5,219 nt of DNA from Candidatus Woesearchaeota archaeon (GCA_016180165.1 JACPBU010000066.1:1-5219); one strand, 5' to 3'; numbered from the stretch's first letter, positions 1 to 5,219 are shown. A program made the numbers and translations. The notes: generated from the sequence alone by a model not told the origin.

Positions 1-2208
1 CTTATCGATTGACTGGGACAAGGGGTCGTCAGGGCCGCACAATTCATTGTATTCCCTGCAATTCGCTCCAAGGCTAAGGCTGATAATGTCAAGGCGGTCG
101 GAAATGTTTCCATCCTGGTTTGGGTCAACGCTCCTTTCAATGGCCGAGATAATCTGGCTAAAGGATCCGTCCCCATTCTGGTCAAGTGATTTATACGCAA
201 CGATCTGGGCTCCGGGGGCCACTCCCTTCAAAACTCCGTTTCCGGCGGCAGTTGCCGCAACATGAGTGCCATGGCCGCGATCATCCATAGGATCCATGTC
301 GTTATTGACAAAATCATAGCCTCCAATAACTTTATCATTGGGGAAGGGGTTTGCCATCATCCCGCCAGTGTAGTCATAAGATGGGTCATAGTCAAAACAG
401 TAAACCTCACTGGCGGCAGTTGAGAAGCAGATAGTGTTCCCCTCAAGCATAATCGTGACAAATCTTTGCGGCAGATCTTGGAAGGAAACAACCTTGTTGC
501 TGGCCCGGTCAAAGACCTCAAATTTATCCCGGAGACTTTGAGGCTCATAAACCACCAATTGGCTATTGAACACCGCAAGCTGGGCAGAGTCACCGGTTAA
601 AAGAAAAGCGAATGCTTCATCGGAAATAACGTCTTCATCCGCAGCTGAGCCCTGGGCAGCATTGGCGCTCTGGGGAATGATTTGTTTCTCACCTGTTTCA
701 GGGTTGAAAAGTTCGTATCTATCCAAGTCAAAATTATTAACTAAAATTTCTGTGCCTGATGCATCAAGCAGGACTATTCGGTTCCCATAATCTATCTCAG
801 GAAGCAGCCGGTTCTCACTCAGGTCATAAACATTAATGATAGAATTTCCTTGTCGTCCCGTATAATAAACCTTCCCATCCATTGCCAATCCACGATGGGT
901 TATGCCTGCTTCAGTAATAACCAAAGTTAATGTTCTTGCCAGAAAATCATAAACATAAGCGGTAAAGACAGGTTTGGACTCTGGGTTTCCCGGCTGATAT
1001 TGTCCTGTAGTGTAGTTTGTCTTGACATCAAAAAAGAGGTATTGGCCAGTTTTTTGCATCGATATCTCCATCTCTAAATTTGTTGGAGGAATCAAAACCT
1101 TTTCCTCCAAAGTTTCCATGTTTGTTTCCAAGATGCCATAGCCGGTTCCTGAGAAAAATATAGAAACAAGCTGTTTGCCATGAACAAAAACGCTATAGTG
1201 CTTAAGGCTTTCATTCTGAGTGGCTTTAATTGCTGTCCCATCCTGAGGGTTATACCTGTAAACCTGGTTATCCTGCCCTCCAAGAAAGTACACTTTACCA
1301 TCTGAAACCTGAAGTGTATCACCCAAACTACTTGAAGAGATGCCTCTGTTGATATTTTTTAGGAATTCCTGACTAGGGCTGCCGGAGCCGCCTAGGTCAT
1401 TGTGGGTATAATCCACACCGGTGTCGATAATCCCTATAGTGACTCCCTTTCCATCCAAGCAGGTATTTCCATTTGCCCTGCAATCGTTTCCATGCGCGTC
1501 CAGGCTCCACACTTTATCAGCGTTGATTAGGGGGACTGAGTCAGCAAGCATTTCGTGAACTTTTAAATCTGGATAGACTTTTTTTACCCCGGGAATAGCT
1601 CCGATCGCATCTGCCTGTCCGGGAGTTGCATCAACAGTAAATCCGTTAAAAGTGTAGAAATAGTCATGAGGAGCCGCTGAATTTCCATTCTGGCTATTTT
1701 GATTGTTCACGCCATTGCCGGCTGTCCCCCCGTTATCAGGGGTATCCACTGCATTACCGGTTGCCAGAATATTCGGGCTAAGGGCATTATCCAACAGTTC
1801 CTTCACATCTCCCTTTACATCGTTATGCTCCCTTTCCAATTCAGACCTTAATTCGGAAAGGCCTTTGGGCGGTGGAAGGGCTATCCCGGCTCTCCGCGGG
1901 ACAGCAGCACCGGGGATTCTTTCAGCAGGAACTTTTTCTCTGCCAACAATTCCCGTTATCAATGGGGGGCTGTCAAGCTGCACAATGTATCTTTGCATTG
2001 CCATCGAAACAAAATTCTCTGGGATGGCTGATGAGCTGCTTTTTCCAAGCCCACTTCCTCCGCCATCAAGGGATGCCTCCCCTGCACGGCCAGTGGGAAA
2101 AGGTTGCCTTTGGGTGATACTCACAAACATGAGGACTAAAAAAACAACGGCGAAAATAAACCCCATAGACAGATGATTTCTTTCCAGATGAGCCTTATTA
2201 TTTTTCAT
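1..2208 (-). CDS. Membrane-anchored S8 (subtilisin-like) serine protease with propeller-like insertion, C-terminus cut by window edge
   Basis: The frame is open for 736 codons from ATG 2206-2208 to the window edge; the next upstream in-frame stop is at 2293-2295, and AGGA lies three bases before the ATG. Residues 15-31 form one hydrophobic segment (signal anchor or uncleaved signal), followed by a Gly/Ser-rich linker (37-60). An I9-type propeptide follows: RYIVQL at 73-78, a charged helix at 117-139, an Asn/Gly-rich insert around 148-178, then YFYTFNGFTVDATP and GVKKVYP at about 183-213. The peptidase core starts with GIIDTGVDYTHNDLGG (catalytic Asp262) and resumes with KVIGGYDFVNND and GHGTHVAA (catalytic His646), then GVAPGAQIVAYKSL and DIISLSLGA. 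The oxyanion Asn and nucleophile Ser are expected off-window. D262 and H646 are 384 residues apart, against 32 in subtilisin BPN'. Family and extracytoplasmic location are secure; activity and substrate cannot be judged. Confidence 0.95.
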   Translation of the reverse strand, partial: MKNNKAHLERNHLSMGFIFAVVFLVLMFVSITQRQPFPTGRAGEASLDGGGSGLGKSSSSAIPENFVSMAMQRYIVQLDSPPLITGIVGREKVPAERIPGAAVPRRAGIALPPPKGLSELRSELEREHNDVKGDVKELLDNALSPNILATGNAVDTPDNGGTAGNGVNNQNSQNGNSAAPHDYFYTFNGFTVDATPGQADAIGAIPGVKKVYPDLKVHEMLADSVPLINADKVWSLDAHGNDCRANGNTCLDGKGVTIGIIDTGVDYTHNDLGGSGSPSQEFLKNINRGISSSSLGDTLQVSDGKVYFLGGQDNQVYRYNPQDGTAIKATQNESLKHYSVFVHGKQLVSIFFSGTGYGILETNMETLEEKVLIPPTNLEMEISMQKTGQYLFFDVKTNYTTGQYQPGNPESKPVFTAYVYDFLARTLTLVITEAGITHRGLAMDGKVYYTGRQGNSIINVYDLSENRLLPEIDYGNRIVLLDASGTEILVNNFDLDRYELFNPETGEKQIIPQSANAAQGSAADEDVISDEAFAFLLTGDSAQLAVFNSQLVVYEPQSLRDKFEVFDRASNKVVSFQDLPQRFVTIMLEGNTICFSTAASEVYCFDYDPSYDYTGGMMANPFPNDKVIGGYDFVNNDMDPMDDRGHGTHVAATAAGNGVLKGVAPGAQIVAYKSLDQNGDGSFSQIISAIERSVDPNQDGNISDRLDIISLSLGANCREYNELCGPDDPLSQSIDK
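364..1380 (-). other. Beta-propeller-like domain inserted between catalytic Asp and His of the protease
   Basis: Protease residues about 277-615 replace the short loop that normally joins the catalytic-Asp strand to the KVIGGYDFVNN strand. The segment has a recurring pattern of a hydrophobic strand, a turn such as DGK, an aromatic strand (VYFLGG, VYYTG), then a Y-x-Y-N-P or VYDL strand and a polar turn. The two clearest units are DGKVYFLGGQDNQVYRYNP (residues 303-321) and DGKVYYTGRQGNSIINVYDL (444-463). Weaker units lie near 335-375, 380-435, 475-515, 530-580 and 582-612, which would suit six or seven blades. The pattern resembles Kelch/PQQ/WD-type propellers generally; I cannot assign a specific family. 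A role in substrate or surface binding is inference. Confidence 0.7.
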
Positions 2209-2300
2209 TTTTCCTGACGAGGCATGGGGGATCAAAAAAAGGCAGCCGCTAAAGCTACAAATCCATCGTTGAGCATATAGGGTTAATTTCCCTCAATTAA

Positions 2301-2309
2301 GTATTTAAG
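2301..2309 (-). promoter_or_regulatory. Candidate archaeal TATA box for the protease gene
   Basis: Read on the minus strand this is CTTAAATAC preceded by an A-rich AAAATG, similar to an archaeal BRE/TATA pair. Transcription would start near 2280, leaving a leader of about 70 nt before the protease ATG at 2208. A second candidate, CCTATATGC, lies at about 2271-2279 and would give a shorter leader. The region is AT-rich, so chance matches are likely. Confidence 0.35.
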
Positions 2310-2342
2310 CATTTTGATTAGGGGTGCCCTTAATGCCTTCGA

Positions 2343-2438
2343 GGTTACATTCAAAAAAAATCCGACCACCCCCCGTCACAGACGGGGGGATTGCTCGCTC
2401 CCTTCGGTCGCTCGGGTCGGATTTTTAAGCATGCAACC
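2343..2438. repeat. Large imperfect inverted repeat with terminator-like stem
   Basis: The arms 2356-2367 (aaaaatccgacc) and 2415-2426 (ggtcggattttt) are perfect 12-bp complements. Pairing continues outward in broken form between 2343-2352 (ggttacattc) and 2429-2438. The stem is followed by a T run on both strands, so it has the form of a bidirectional intrinsic terminator. It sits between two divergent genes, however, where no terminator is needed. Its loop holds the GC-rich hairpin at 2369-2389. It may be a repetitive palindromic element rather than a gene signal. Confidence 0.7.
2369..2389. repeat. Nested GC-rich 9-bp hairpin
   Basis: The sequence ccccccgtc (2369-2377) and gacgggggg (2381-2389) form a perfect 9-bp stem closing an ACA triloop. 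It lies inside the loop of the larger inverted repeat at 2343-2438, so the whole block can fold as a stem within a stem. Confidence 0.85.
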
Positions 2439-2499
2439 ATTCTGGACTCGCTCCCTTCGGTCGCTCGGGTCGGATTTTTAAGCATGCAACCATTCTGGA
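2394..2499. repeat. Exact tandem duplication of a 53-bp unit
   Basis: Bases 2394-2446 and 2447-2499 are identical over all 53 positions; the bases just outside (2393 versus 2446, 2447 versus 2500) differ, so the boundaries are sharp. Each unit contains ctcgctcccttcggtcgctc, the right arm ggtcggattttt of the large inverted repeat, and atgcaaccattc, which is the left arm of the downstream three-way-junction stem. The duplication therefore gives each partner sequence two possible pairing arms. Perfect identity suggests a recent event such as slippage or unequal recombination. Confidence 0.95.
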
Positions 2500-2552
2500 A
2501 GTGGAAACTGCTTCCATGACCACCGGTCAAAGACCGGATGGAATGGTTGCAT
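2484..2552 (+). other. Segment that folds as a three-way junction; possible structured RNA or leader element
   Basis: The outer stem pairs atgcaaccattc (2484-2495) perfectly with gaatggttgcat (2541-2552). Inside it, hairpin A pairs tggaag (2496-2501) with cttcca (2511-2516); it extends by two G-U pairs and one G-C pair to an AAA triloop at 2505-2507. Hairpin B pairs ccggtc (2523-2528) with gaccgg (2532-2537), also around an AAA triloop. The two G-U pairs of hairpin A would become A-C mismatches in a minus-strand transcript, which mildly favours plus-strand RNA. It is not a tRNA: no T-loop or anticodon-arm pattern is present. It ends 155 bases before the folD start, so it could lie in a long folD leader. 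It could equally be DNA-level structure of a mobile repeat. Confidence 0.5.
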
Positions 2553-2560
2553 TCAAAAAA
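2545..2560. repeat. Direct repeat flanking the structured block
   Basis: ggttgcattcaaaaaa at 2545-2560 matches ggttacattcaaaaaa at 2343-2358 in 15 of 16 positions, same orientation. The two copies bracket all the hairpins and the 53-bp duplication. This could mark the edges of a small insertion, or it could simply be the shared outer arm of two adjacent palindromes. Confidence 0.6.
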
Positions 2561-2707
2561 GCAAATAACAGAATACTATTTAAACAAGCACCAATCAATC
2601 GGGTTTTACCTATAAGGGAATTTGATTGTCAATAAACAAGGCAAAGCCATTGATAGGGCAGTATCGCATCCGCACAAAACCTGGTCATTAAAGGCCGCTT
2701 ATATGCG
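2561..2707. other. Rest of the folD upstream spacer, no gene
   Basis: No coding frame or RNA gene is seen here. A TATA-like tatttaaac lies near 2577-2584 and a weaker ctataag near 2610-2616, either of which could serve folD with a leader of roughly 70-100 nt. No strong Shine-Dalgarno sequence precedes the folD start: the nearest purine stretch, aaagg at about 2690-2694, is too far away to be convincing. Confidence 0.4.
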
Positions 2708-3565
2708 ATGAATCCTATGCCAGCAAAACTCATCGACGGGAAGAAGCTTGCAGAAGAGCTAGTCAGCGGAATCAAAAAGAAAGCCAAGCTGATGAAAGAG
2801 CAGCCCGGCCTTGCCTTTGTCATGGTCGGCAATAATCCTGCATCTGAAGTCTATGTCGGCAAGAAAGAAAGGATGTGCAAAGAAGCTGGGTTTTATTCCA
2901 AAGTTGTCAAGCTGCCCGGAGATGTCTCGCAGGATAAATTGCTGCAGGCTGTTGAAGCGCTTAACCAGGATCCCAAAATCCACGGGTTTATCGTCCAGCT
3001 GCCCCTCCCAAAGCATATCAGCGAAAGCCTTATTCTCGAAACAATTTTGCCCTACAAAGACGCAGACGGCTTCAGCCCGGTCAACCTCGGATTTTTGTTC
3101 ATCAGCAGGAACAGGATCATCCCTGCAACGCCAAAAGGAGTCATGAAGCTGATCCATTCAACAGGCGTTGATATTGAGGGGAAACATGCTGTCATTCTCG
3201 GAAGGAGCAATATCGTCGGAAAGCCAGTTGCCCAGCTGCTTTTGCAGGAGAATGCCACAGTGACGATATGCCACTCAAAGACGCAGAACATCGAAGAGAT
3301 CACCAGGCAGGCAGATATCCTTGTTGCAGCGATCGGCAACCCCCGCTTTGTGAAAAAAGAGATGGTCAAAAAGGGAGCGATTGTCATTGATGTCGGCACG
3401 ACAAAGGTGATGGATAAGCTGATGGGGGACGTCTATTTTGAGGAAGTTAAGGAAGTTGCAGGCTATCTGACTCCCGTTCCCGGCGGAGTCGGCCCGATGA
3501 CAGTCGCCTGTTTATTGGAAAATACTCTTGAATGCATGGAACTGCAGAAAAAGATGGGGGTGTGA
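2708..3565 (+). CDS. folD: Bifunctional methylene-THF dehydrogenase / methenyl-THF cyclohydrolase FolD
   Basis: This 285-aa protein is full length for FolD. The enzyme interconverts 5,10-methylene-, 5,10-methenyl- and 10-formyl-tetrahydrofolate in the cytoplasm, supplying one-carbon units for purine and methionine synthesis. Visible signatures are NPASEVYVGKKERMCKEAG with the Tyr49/Lys53 catalytic pair, GFIVQLPLP (Gln97), KDADGFSPVNLG (Asp120), PATPKGV, the nucleotide-binding GRSNIVGKPVAQLLL (165-179), VIDVGTT, and the C-terminal TPVPGGVGPMTVACLLENT. PATP replaces the PCTP usual in bacterial enzymes. The start is uncertain: ATG 2717 would give MPAKLIDGKKLA, which aligns exactly with the start of E. 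coli FolD, whereas ATG 2708 adds three residues; neither has a clear Shine-Dalgarno sequence. Its last codons carry the ribosome-binding site of the next gene, and this tail is duplicated at 4173-4240. Confidence 0.97.
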   Translation: MNPMPAKLIDGKKLAEELVSGIKKKAKLMKEQPGLAFVMVGNNPASEVYVGKKERMCKEAGFYSKVVKLPGDVSQDKLLQAVEALNQDPKIHGFIVQLPLPKHISESLILETILPYKDADGFSPVNLGFLFISRNRIIPATPKGVMKLIHSTGVDIEGKHAVILGRSNIVGKPVAQLLLQENATVTICHSKTQNIEEITRQADILVAAIGNPRFVKKEMVKKGAIVIDVGTTKVMDKLMGDVYFEEVKEVAGYLTPVPGGVGPMTVACLLENTLECMELQKKMGV

Positions 3566-3582
3566 GGTGGCAGGGAAAATAA
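3515..3582 (+). repeat. Direct repeat copy 1: folD 3' end plus downstream start region
   Basis: This 68-base segment contains the last 16 folD codons, the TGA stop and the first bases of the following gene. It recurs at 4173-4240 with four differences, all A/G transitions (3520, 3567, 3573, 3575); positions 3521-3566 are identical. It includes gggggtg (3556-3562), a good match to the archaeal GGAGGTG Shine-Dalgarno, five bases before the GTG start at 3567. Confidence 0.97.
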
Positions 3583-4127
3583 AAGTAAGAGGCACTAAAT
3601 CCCTTCAACAAAAGGATAAATTGCCCATAAATGAATACTGTTCACTTTTTTACCGCTTTTTGGAGGAAACAGAAATCCCCTGGAGGGCTCCGGATGGGAA
3701 AGGCCTTCTTTTGGATGGTGCTTTGGGGGAATCTCTTCAGCAGACTGTTGATTTAGCATACAGAAAGTTGCCAGGGGCATTTAACTTTGTTCCGGAAGAA
3801 GATAGAGTCTGGTTTGAATATTGGCGCCAGCTGCCACCCGAATTTTCACGTGCTGACAAGAGAGAGATGGAACAAGGCTTTCGGGGGCAATTTAACCCTA
3901 GGGAGCTATCTGTGGGTGTCAATGTTCCGACAGGAGGGGGAGGAGGAAGGGGGGGCCGCAGTGTTGGGAAATTCCATTATCTCTTTTGCACAGGCAGTTT
4001 TTCTGAGGAAACTTACGAGGACCGAGCAATGGCCGTAGCTTGCATAAATCATTGTCTGGAAAGTTACAGCCGGAGTGGAAAGATGCCTGATGTTGCAATA
4101 GTTTTGGAGGGAATGAAAACTGGTTAA
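3567..4127 (+). CDS. Unrecognised 186-aa protein downstream of folD
   Basis: I do not recognise this family. The GTG start at 3567 is one base after the folD stop and is served by gggggtg inside the folD tail, so translation is probably coupled to folD. An in-frame ATG at 3528 would add 13 residues (MNAWNCRKRWGCE) but lacks a ribosome-binding site and overlaps folD. The protein has a basic N-terminus (MAGKIKVRG), a likely helix with F-x-E-x-T-x-I-x-x-R at 31-40, a Trp/Tyr-rich stretch (VWFEYWRQLP, 81-90), a glycine-rich loop at 122-134 (PTGGGGGRGGRSVG), a strand KFHYLFCTG and a helix EDRAMAVACINHCLES. There is no signal peptide or membrane segment, so it is presumably cytoplasmic. Short similarities suggest it may be a diverged duplicate of the gene at 4225. 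Confidence 0.8.
   Translation: MAGKIKVRGTKSLQQKDKLPINEYCSLFYRFLEETEIPWRAPDGKGLLLDGALGESLQQTVDLAYRKLPGAFNFVPEEDRVWFEYWRQLPPEFSRADKREMEQGFRGQFNPRELSVGVNVPTGGGGGRGGRSVGKFHYLFCTGSFSEETYEDRAMAVACINHCLESYSRSGKMPDVAIVLEGMKTG
3932..3955 (+). repeat. Purine/G-rich tract inside the first unknown gene
   Basis: A nearly pure A/G run with G5 and a terminal G7 (3949-3955) encodes the glycine loop of the 186-aa protein. The frame on both sides reads as plausible protein, so no frameshift is evident here. The G7 run could slip during replication, and the tract has enough G runs for a two-layer G-quadruplex. Confidence 0.6.
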
Positions 4128-4172
4128 TGAGGGGGCTTTCGATTAAGTGCAGCTTTTTTGAGATGGTAGGTT
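4128..4172 (+). terminator. Short spacer with a T6 run, possible weak terminator
   Basis: After the TAA of the first unknown gene there is gcttttttg with T6 at 4154-4159. Archaeal RNA polymerase can terminate at T-rich stretches, but the run is short and has no clear stem. The downstream gene may therefore still be read from the folD promoter. Confidence 0.25.
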
Positions 4173-4240
4173 TTGGAGAATACTCTTGAATGCATGGAAC
4201 TGCAGAAAAAGATGGGGGTGTGAGATGGCAAGAAAAATAA
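4173..4240 (+). repeat. Direct repeat copy 2: detached folD tail in front of the second unknown gene
   Basis: This is 64/68 identical to 3515-3582 and identical across 4179-4224. It still reads as the last 16 FolD residues (LENTLECMELQKKMGV) plus TGA, although no folD body precedes it. The one difference within the folD codons is synonymous (GAA to GAG). It supplies the gggggtg ribosome-binding site and converts the GTG start into ATG. Confidence 0.97.
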
Positions 4241-4758
4241 GAACGGACAGGAAAGCTAAATCAAGTGGAGTTGACGATAAAGTTTATTATGAAGCTATAA
4301 AAGAGTTTGCGGAAGCAACAGGAATTGATGGCAGATTCCCATCAAATTATCCGCCCAACAGCGGTGATTTCACCCCCAAAGAAACTAAATTTATTGATTT
4401 TGACACTCCGCCAACTATTGTAAAAATTATCTTTACCCCGGATGGAGCGCAGATTAATTACAGATATGAGCGTGTTGTAGGGCTTTACCCCCAGGATGTT
4501 GCTGACATGGGCGGGGGGATAAAGGCTGTGCAAACCTATGGAAAGGTGGTGGGCATTGACGTTTGTTGCGAAGAAGATGATAATCGCTACGTGGTGTCAG
4601 TCAATGGAAGAATCCAACCAGACATTCCTTCTGCAATGGCATATGCCATAGGCACAGTTGATAGGATGCTGATTGAATATCTTAATGCAGCAGGGATTAA
4701 GCAATCGACTTTTACTCAATCAAAACTAAATCCGCCAGGAATTAAGGTCTTGAGATAG
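4225..4758 (+). CDS. Unrecognised 177-aa protein with folD-derived leader
   Basis: No family is recognised. ATG 4225 is preceded by gggggtg at 4214-4220, copied from the folD tail; an in-frame ATG at 4186 would again add MNAWNCRKRWGCE, but that peptide is only the out-of-frame reading of the folD tail. The protein begins MARKIRTDRKAK (basic), then a helix YYEAIKEFAEATGIDGR (21-37), a proline-rich turn (NYPPNSGDFTP), several beta strands (TIVKIIF, INYRYERVVGLYP, VVGIDVCCE, RYVVSVNGRI) and a C-terminal helix SAMAYAIGTVDRMLIEYLNAAG (136-157). There is no signal peptide or membrane segment. An alpha/beta cytoplasmic protein is likely. It may be a diverged tandem paralogue of the 186-aa protein upstream. 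Confidence 0.85.
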   Translation: MARKIRTDRKAKSSGVDDKVYYEAIKEFAEATGIDGRFPSNYPPNSGDFTPKETKFIDFDTPPTIVKIIFTPDGAQINYRYERVVGLYPQDVADMGGGIKAVQTYGKVVGIDVCCEEDDNRYVVSVNGRIQPDIPSAMAYAIGTVDRMLIEYLNAAGIKQSTFTQSKLNPPGIKVLR

Positions 4759-4820
4759 GATAGGGTGCGTCTAGGAATAACTCTTTGATGGCAAAGGACC
4801 AGCTCATGGATTTTCAAAAG

Positions 4821-4833
4821 AAATTTTTTTAAC
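4821..4833 (+). promoter_or_regulatory. AT-rich TATA-like element and T7 run before the last gene
   Basis: aaattttttt followed by aac (T7 at 4824-4830) lies about 26-32 bases before ATG 4856, the distance expected for a TATA box of a leaderless archaeal transcript. No Shine-Dalgarno sequence precedes that ATG, which fits leaderless initiation. The same T run could also end the upstream folD transcript. Both uses are inferred. Confidence 0.4.
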
Positions 4834-4855
4834 CAATATCCCAACTTCTTTAGTT

Positions 4856-5219
4856 ATGCATAAACCTGATGATGTGCCCGTGTTGTTCTCTCTCGAAGAA
4901 AGGAGATTTGACCTGGGGAACCTTGTTGATAGGGCATTTGGCTCATCATCGGGGGAGTATGTCTATATGGTTTTTGACAATGGGGGCAACCTTGTCCTTA
5001 ATGATGTTGTCATCGGCCCATCCAGGATAGAAGAGGCAGTTGCATGGAGGCAAACTGTAAGGTGGGAAATCAACTCCCTTAGGCATGACGGGGGGAGCCA
5101 CCTTTGGTATTTTGACCCTTCAGGCGTCCAATTCCATCTTCCCGTCGAAAGGCCTGATGACTTTTCAGAAAACATCATCCCTAAGGTCATGAAATTAGTC
5201 CCTTTCTATCATGCTTTGG
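4856..5219 (+). CDS. Unrecognised protein, C-terminus cut by window edge
   Basis: An open frame of 121 codons runs from ATG 4856-4858 to the right edge; the preceding in-frame stop is at 4778-4780 and no other ATG or GTG precedes it. The family is not recognised. The protein starts MHKPDDVPVLFSLEERRFDLG. It has a strand pair (EYVYMVFDNGGNLVLNDVVIG), a helix (SRIEEAVAWRQTVRWEINSLR), then HLWYFDPSGVQFHLPVERPDDF and ENIIPKVMKLVPFYHAL. There is no signal peptide or membrane segment. Codon use and residue composition look like a real protein. It is separated from the preceding gene by 97 bases with a T run and probably has its own promoter. Confidence 0.75.
   Translation, partial: MHKPDDVPVLFSLEERRFDLGNLVDRAFGSSSGEYVYMVFDNGGNLVLNDVVIGPSRIEEAVAWRQTVRWEINSLRHDGGSHLWYFDPSGVQFHLPVERPDDFSENIIPKVMKLVPFYHAL

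Noticed and set aside
1703..2176. 157-codon plus-strand open frame opposite the protease N-terminus
   Set aside because: It is antisense to a clearly recognisable propeptide and membrane segment. Its composition (runs of P, S, L) is the complement of that coding sequence, and no ribosome-binding site supports it.
2484..2552. tRNA gene
   Set aside because: The length and cloverleaf-like outline are suggestive, but there is no T-arm consensus, no anticodon arm of normal size and no acceptor-stem layout.
2343..2560. CRISPR array
   Set aside because: The 53-bp units abut directly with no spacers between them, and there are only two.
3528..3566. ATG 3528 (and its equivalent 4186) as the true start, adding MNAWNCRKRWGCE to both unknown proteins
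   Set aside because: The extension is the shifted reading of the folD tail, so its conservation is explained by the DNA repeat. The Shine-Dalgarno sequence is placed for the later starts at 3567 and 4225.
3566..4178. Complete integrated mobile element between the folD-tail repeats
   Set aside because: The repeats resemble att sites, but the 658-bp unit encodes no integrase or transposase. A cassette origin is kept only as a hypothesis.
4774..4832. Possible degenerate third folD-tail copy (ggaataactctttgatgg) and a 14-codon frame MAKDQLMDFQKKFF at 4788-4832
   Set aside because: The similarity to the repeat covers fewer than 20 bases with two insertions and one deletion, which chance can explain. 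The tiny frame has no ribosome-binding site.

Overview
The window looks archaeal, most likely from a small-genome (DPANN-type) lineage, but this is inferred from style and not proven. The supporting signs are a membrane-anchored subtilase with a pyrolysin/Vpr-like catalytic core, GGTG-type Shine-Dalgarno sequences, and T-rich TATA-like boxes placed upstream of genes. There is no rRNA, tRNA or other marker gene to fix the taxonomy.

Layout. Positions 1-2208 (minus strand) hold the first 736 codons of a secreted or membrane-anchored S8 serine protease whose 3' end, including the catalytic Ser, lies outside the window. Its peptidase domain is split: about 340 residues resembling a beta-propeller sit between the catalytic Asp and the catalytic His. 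Positions 2209-2707 are a gene-free divergent spacer with TATA-like boxes for the protease and a dense block of structure at 2343-2560. That block contains nested inverted repeats, an exact 53-bp tandem duplication, and a segment that folds as a three-way junction. Positions 2708-3565 (plus strand) encode a complete FolD. One base after its stop begins an unrecognised 186-aa gene (3567-4127), followed by an unrecognised 177-aa gene (4225-4758). A third unrecognised gene starts at 4856 and runs off the right edge.

The most unusual structural fact is that the last 16 codons of folD, its stop codon and the following ribosome-binding/start region occur twice. They occur once as the real folD 3' end and once, 658 bp downstream, immediately in front of the second unknown gene. 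The core of the copy is identical over 46 of 46 bases. The two genes behind the two copies are only faintly similar (same MA-x-KI start, an F-x-E-x-T-x-I-x-x-R block, an AMA-x-A helix near the C-terminus). They may be strongly diverged tandem duplicates or two different cargo genes joined to the same leader.

folD provides one-carbon folate metabolism. The two small genes behind it are probably co-transcribed with it and use the folD tail as their translation-initiation region. Nothing in the sequence ties the small proteins to folate chemistry, and their position may simply reflect the duplication history. The protease is transcribed away from folD and is functionally separate.
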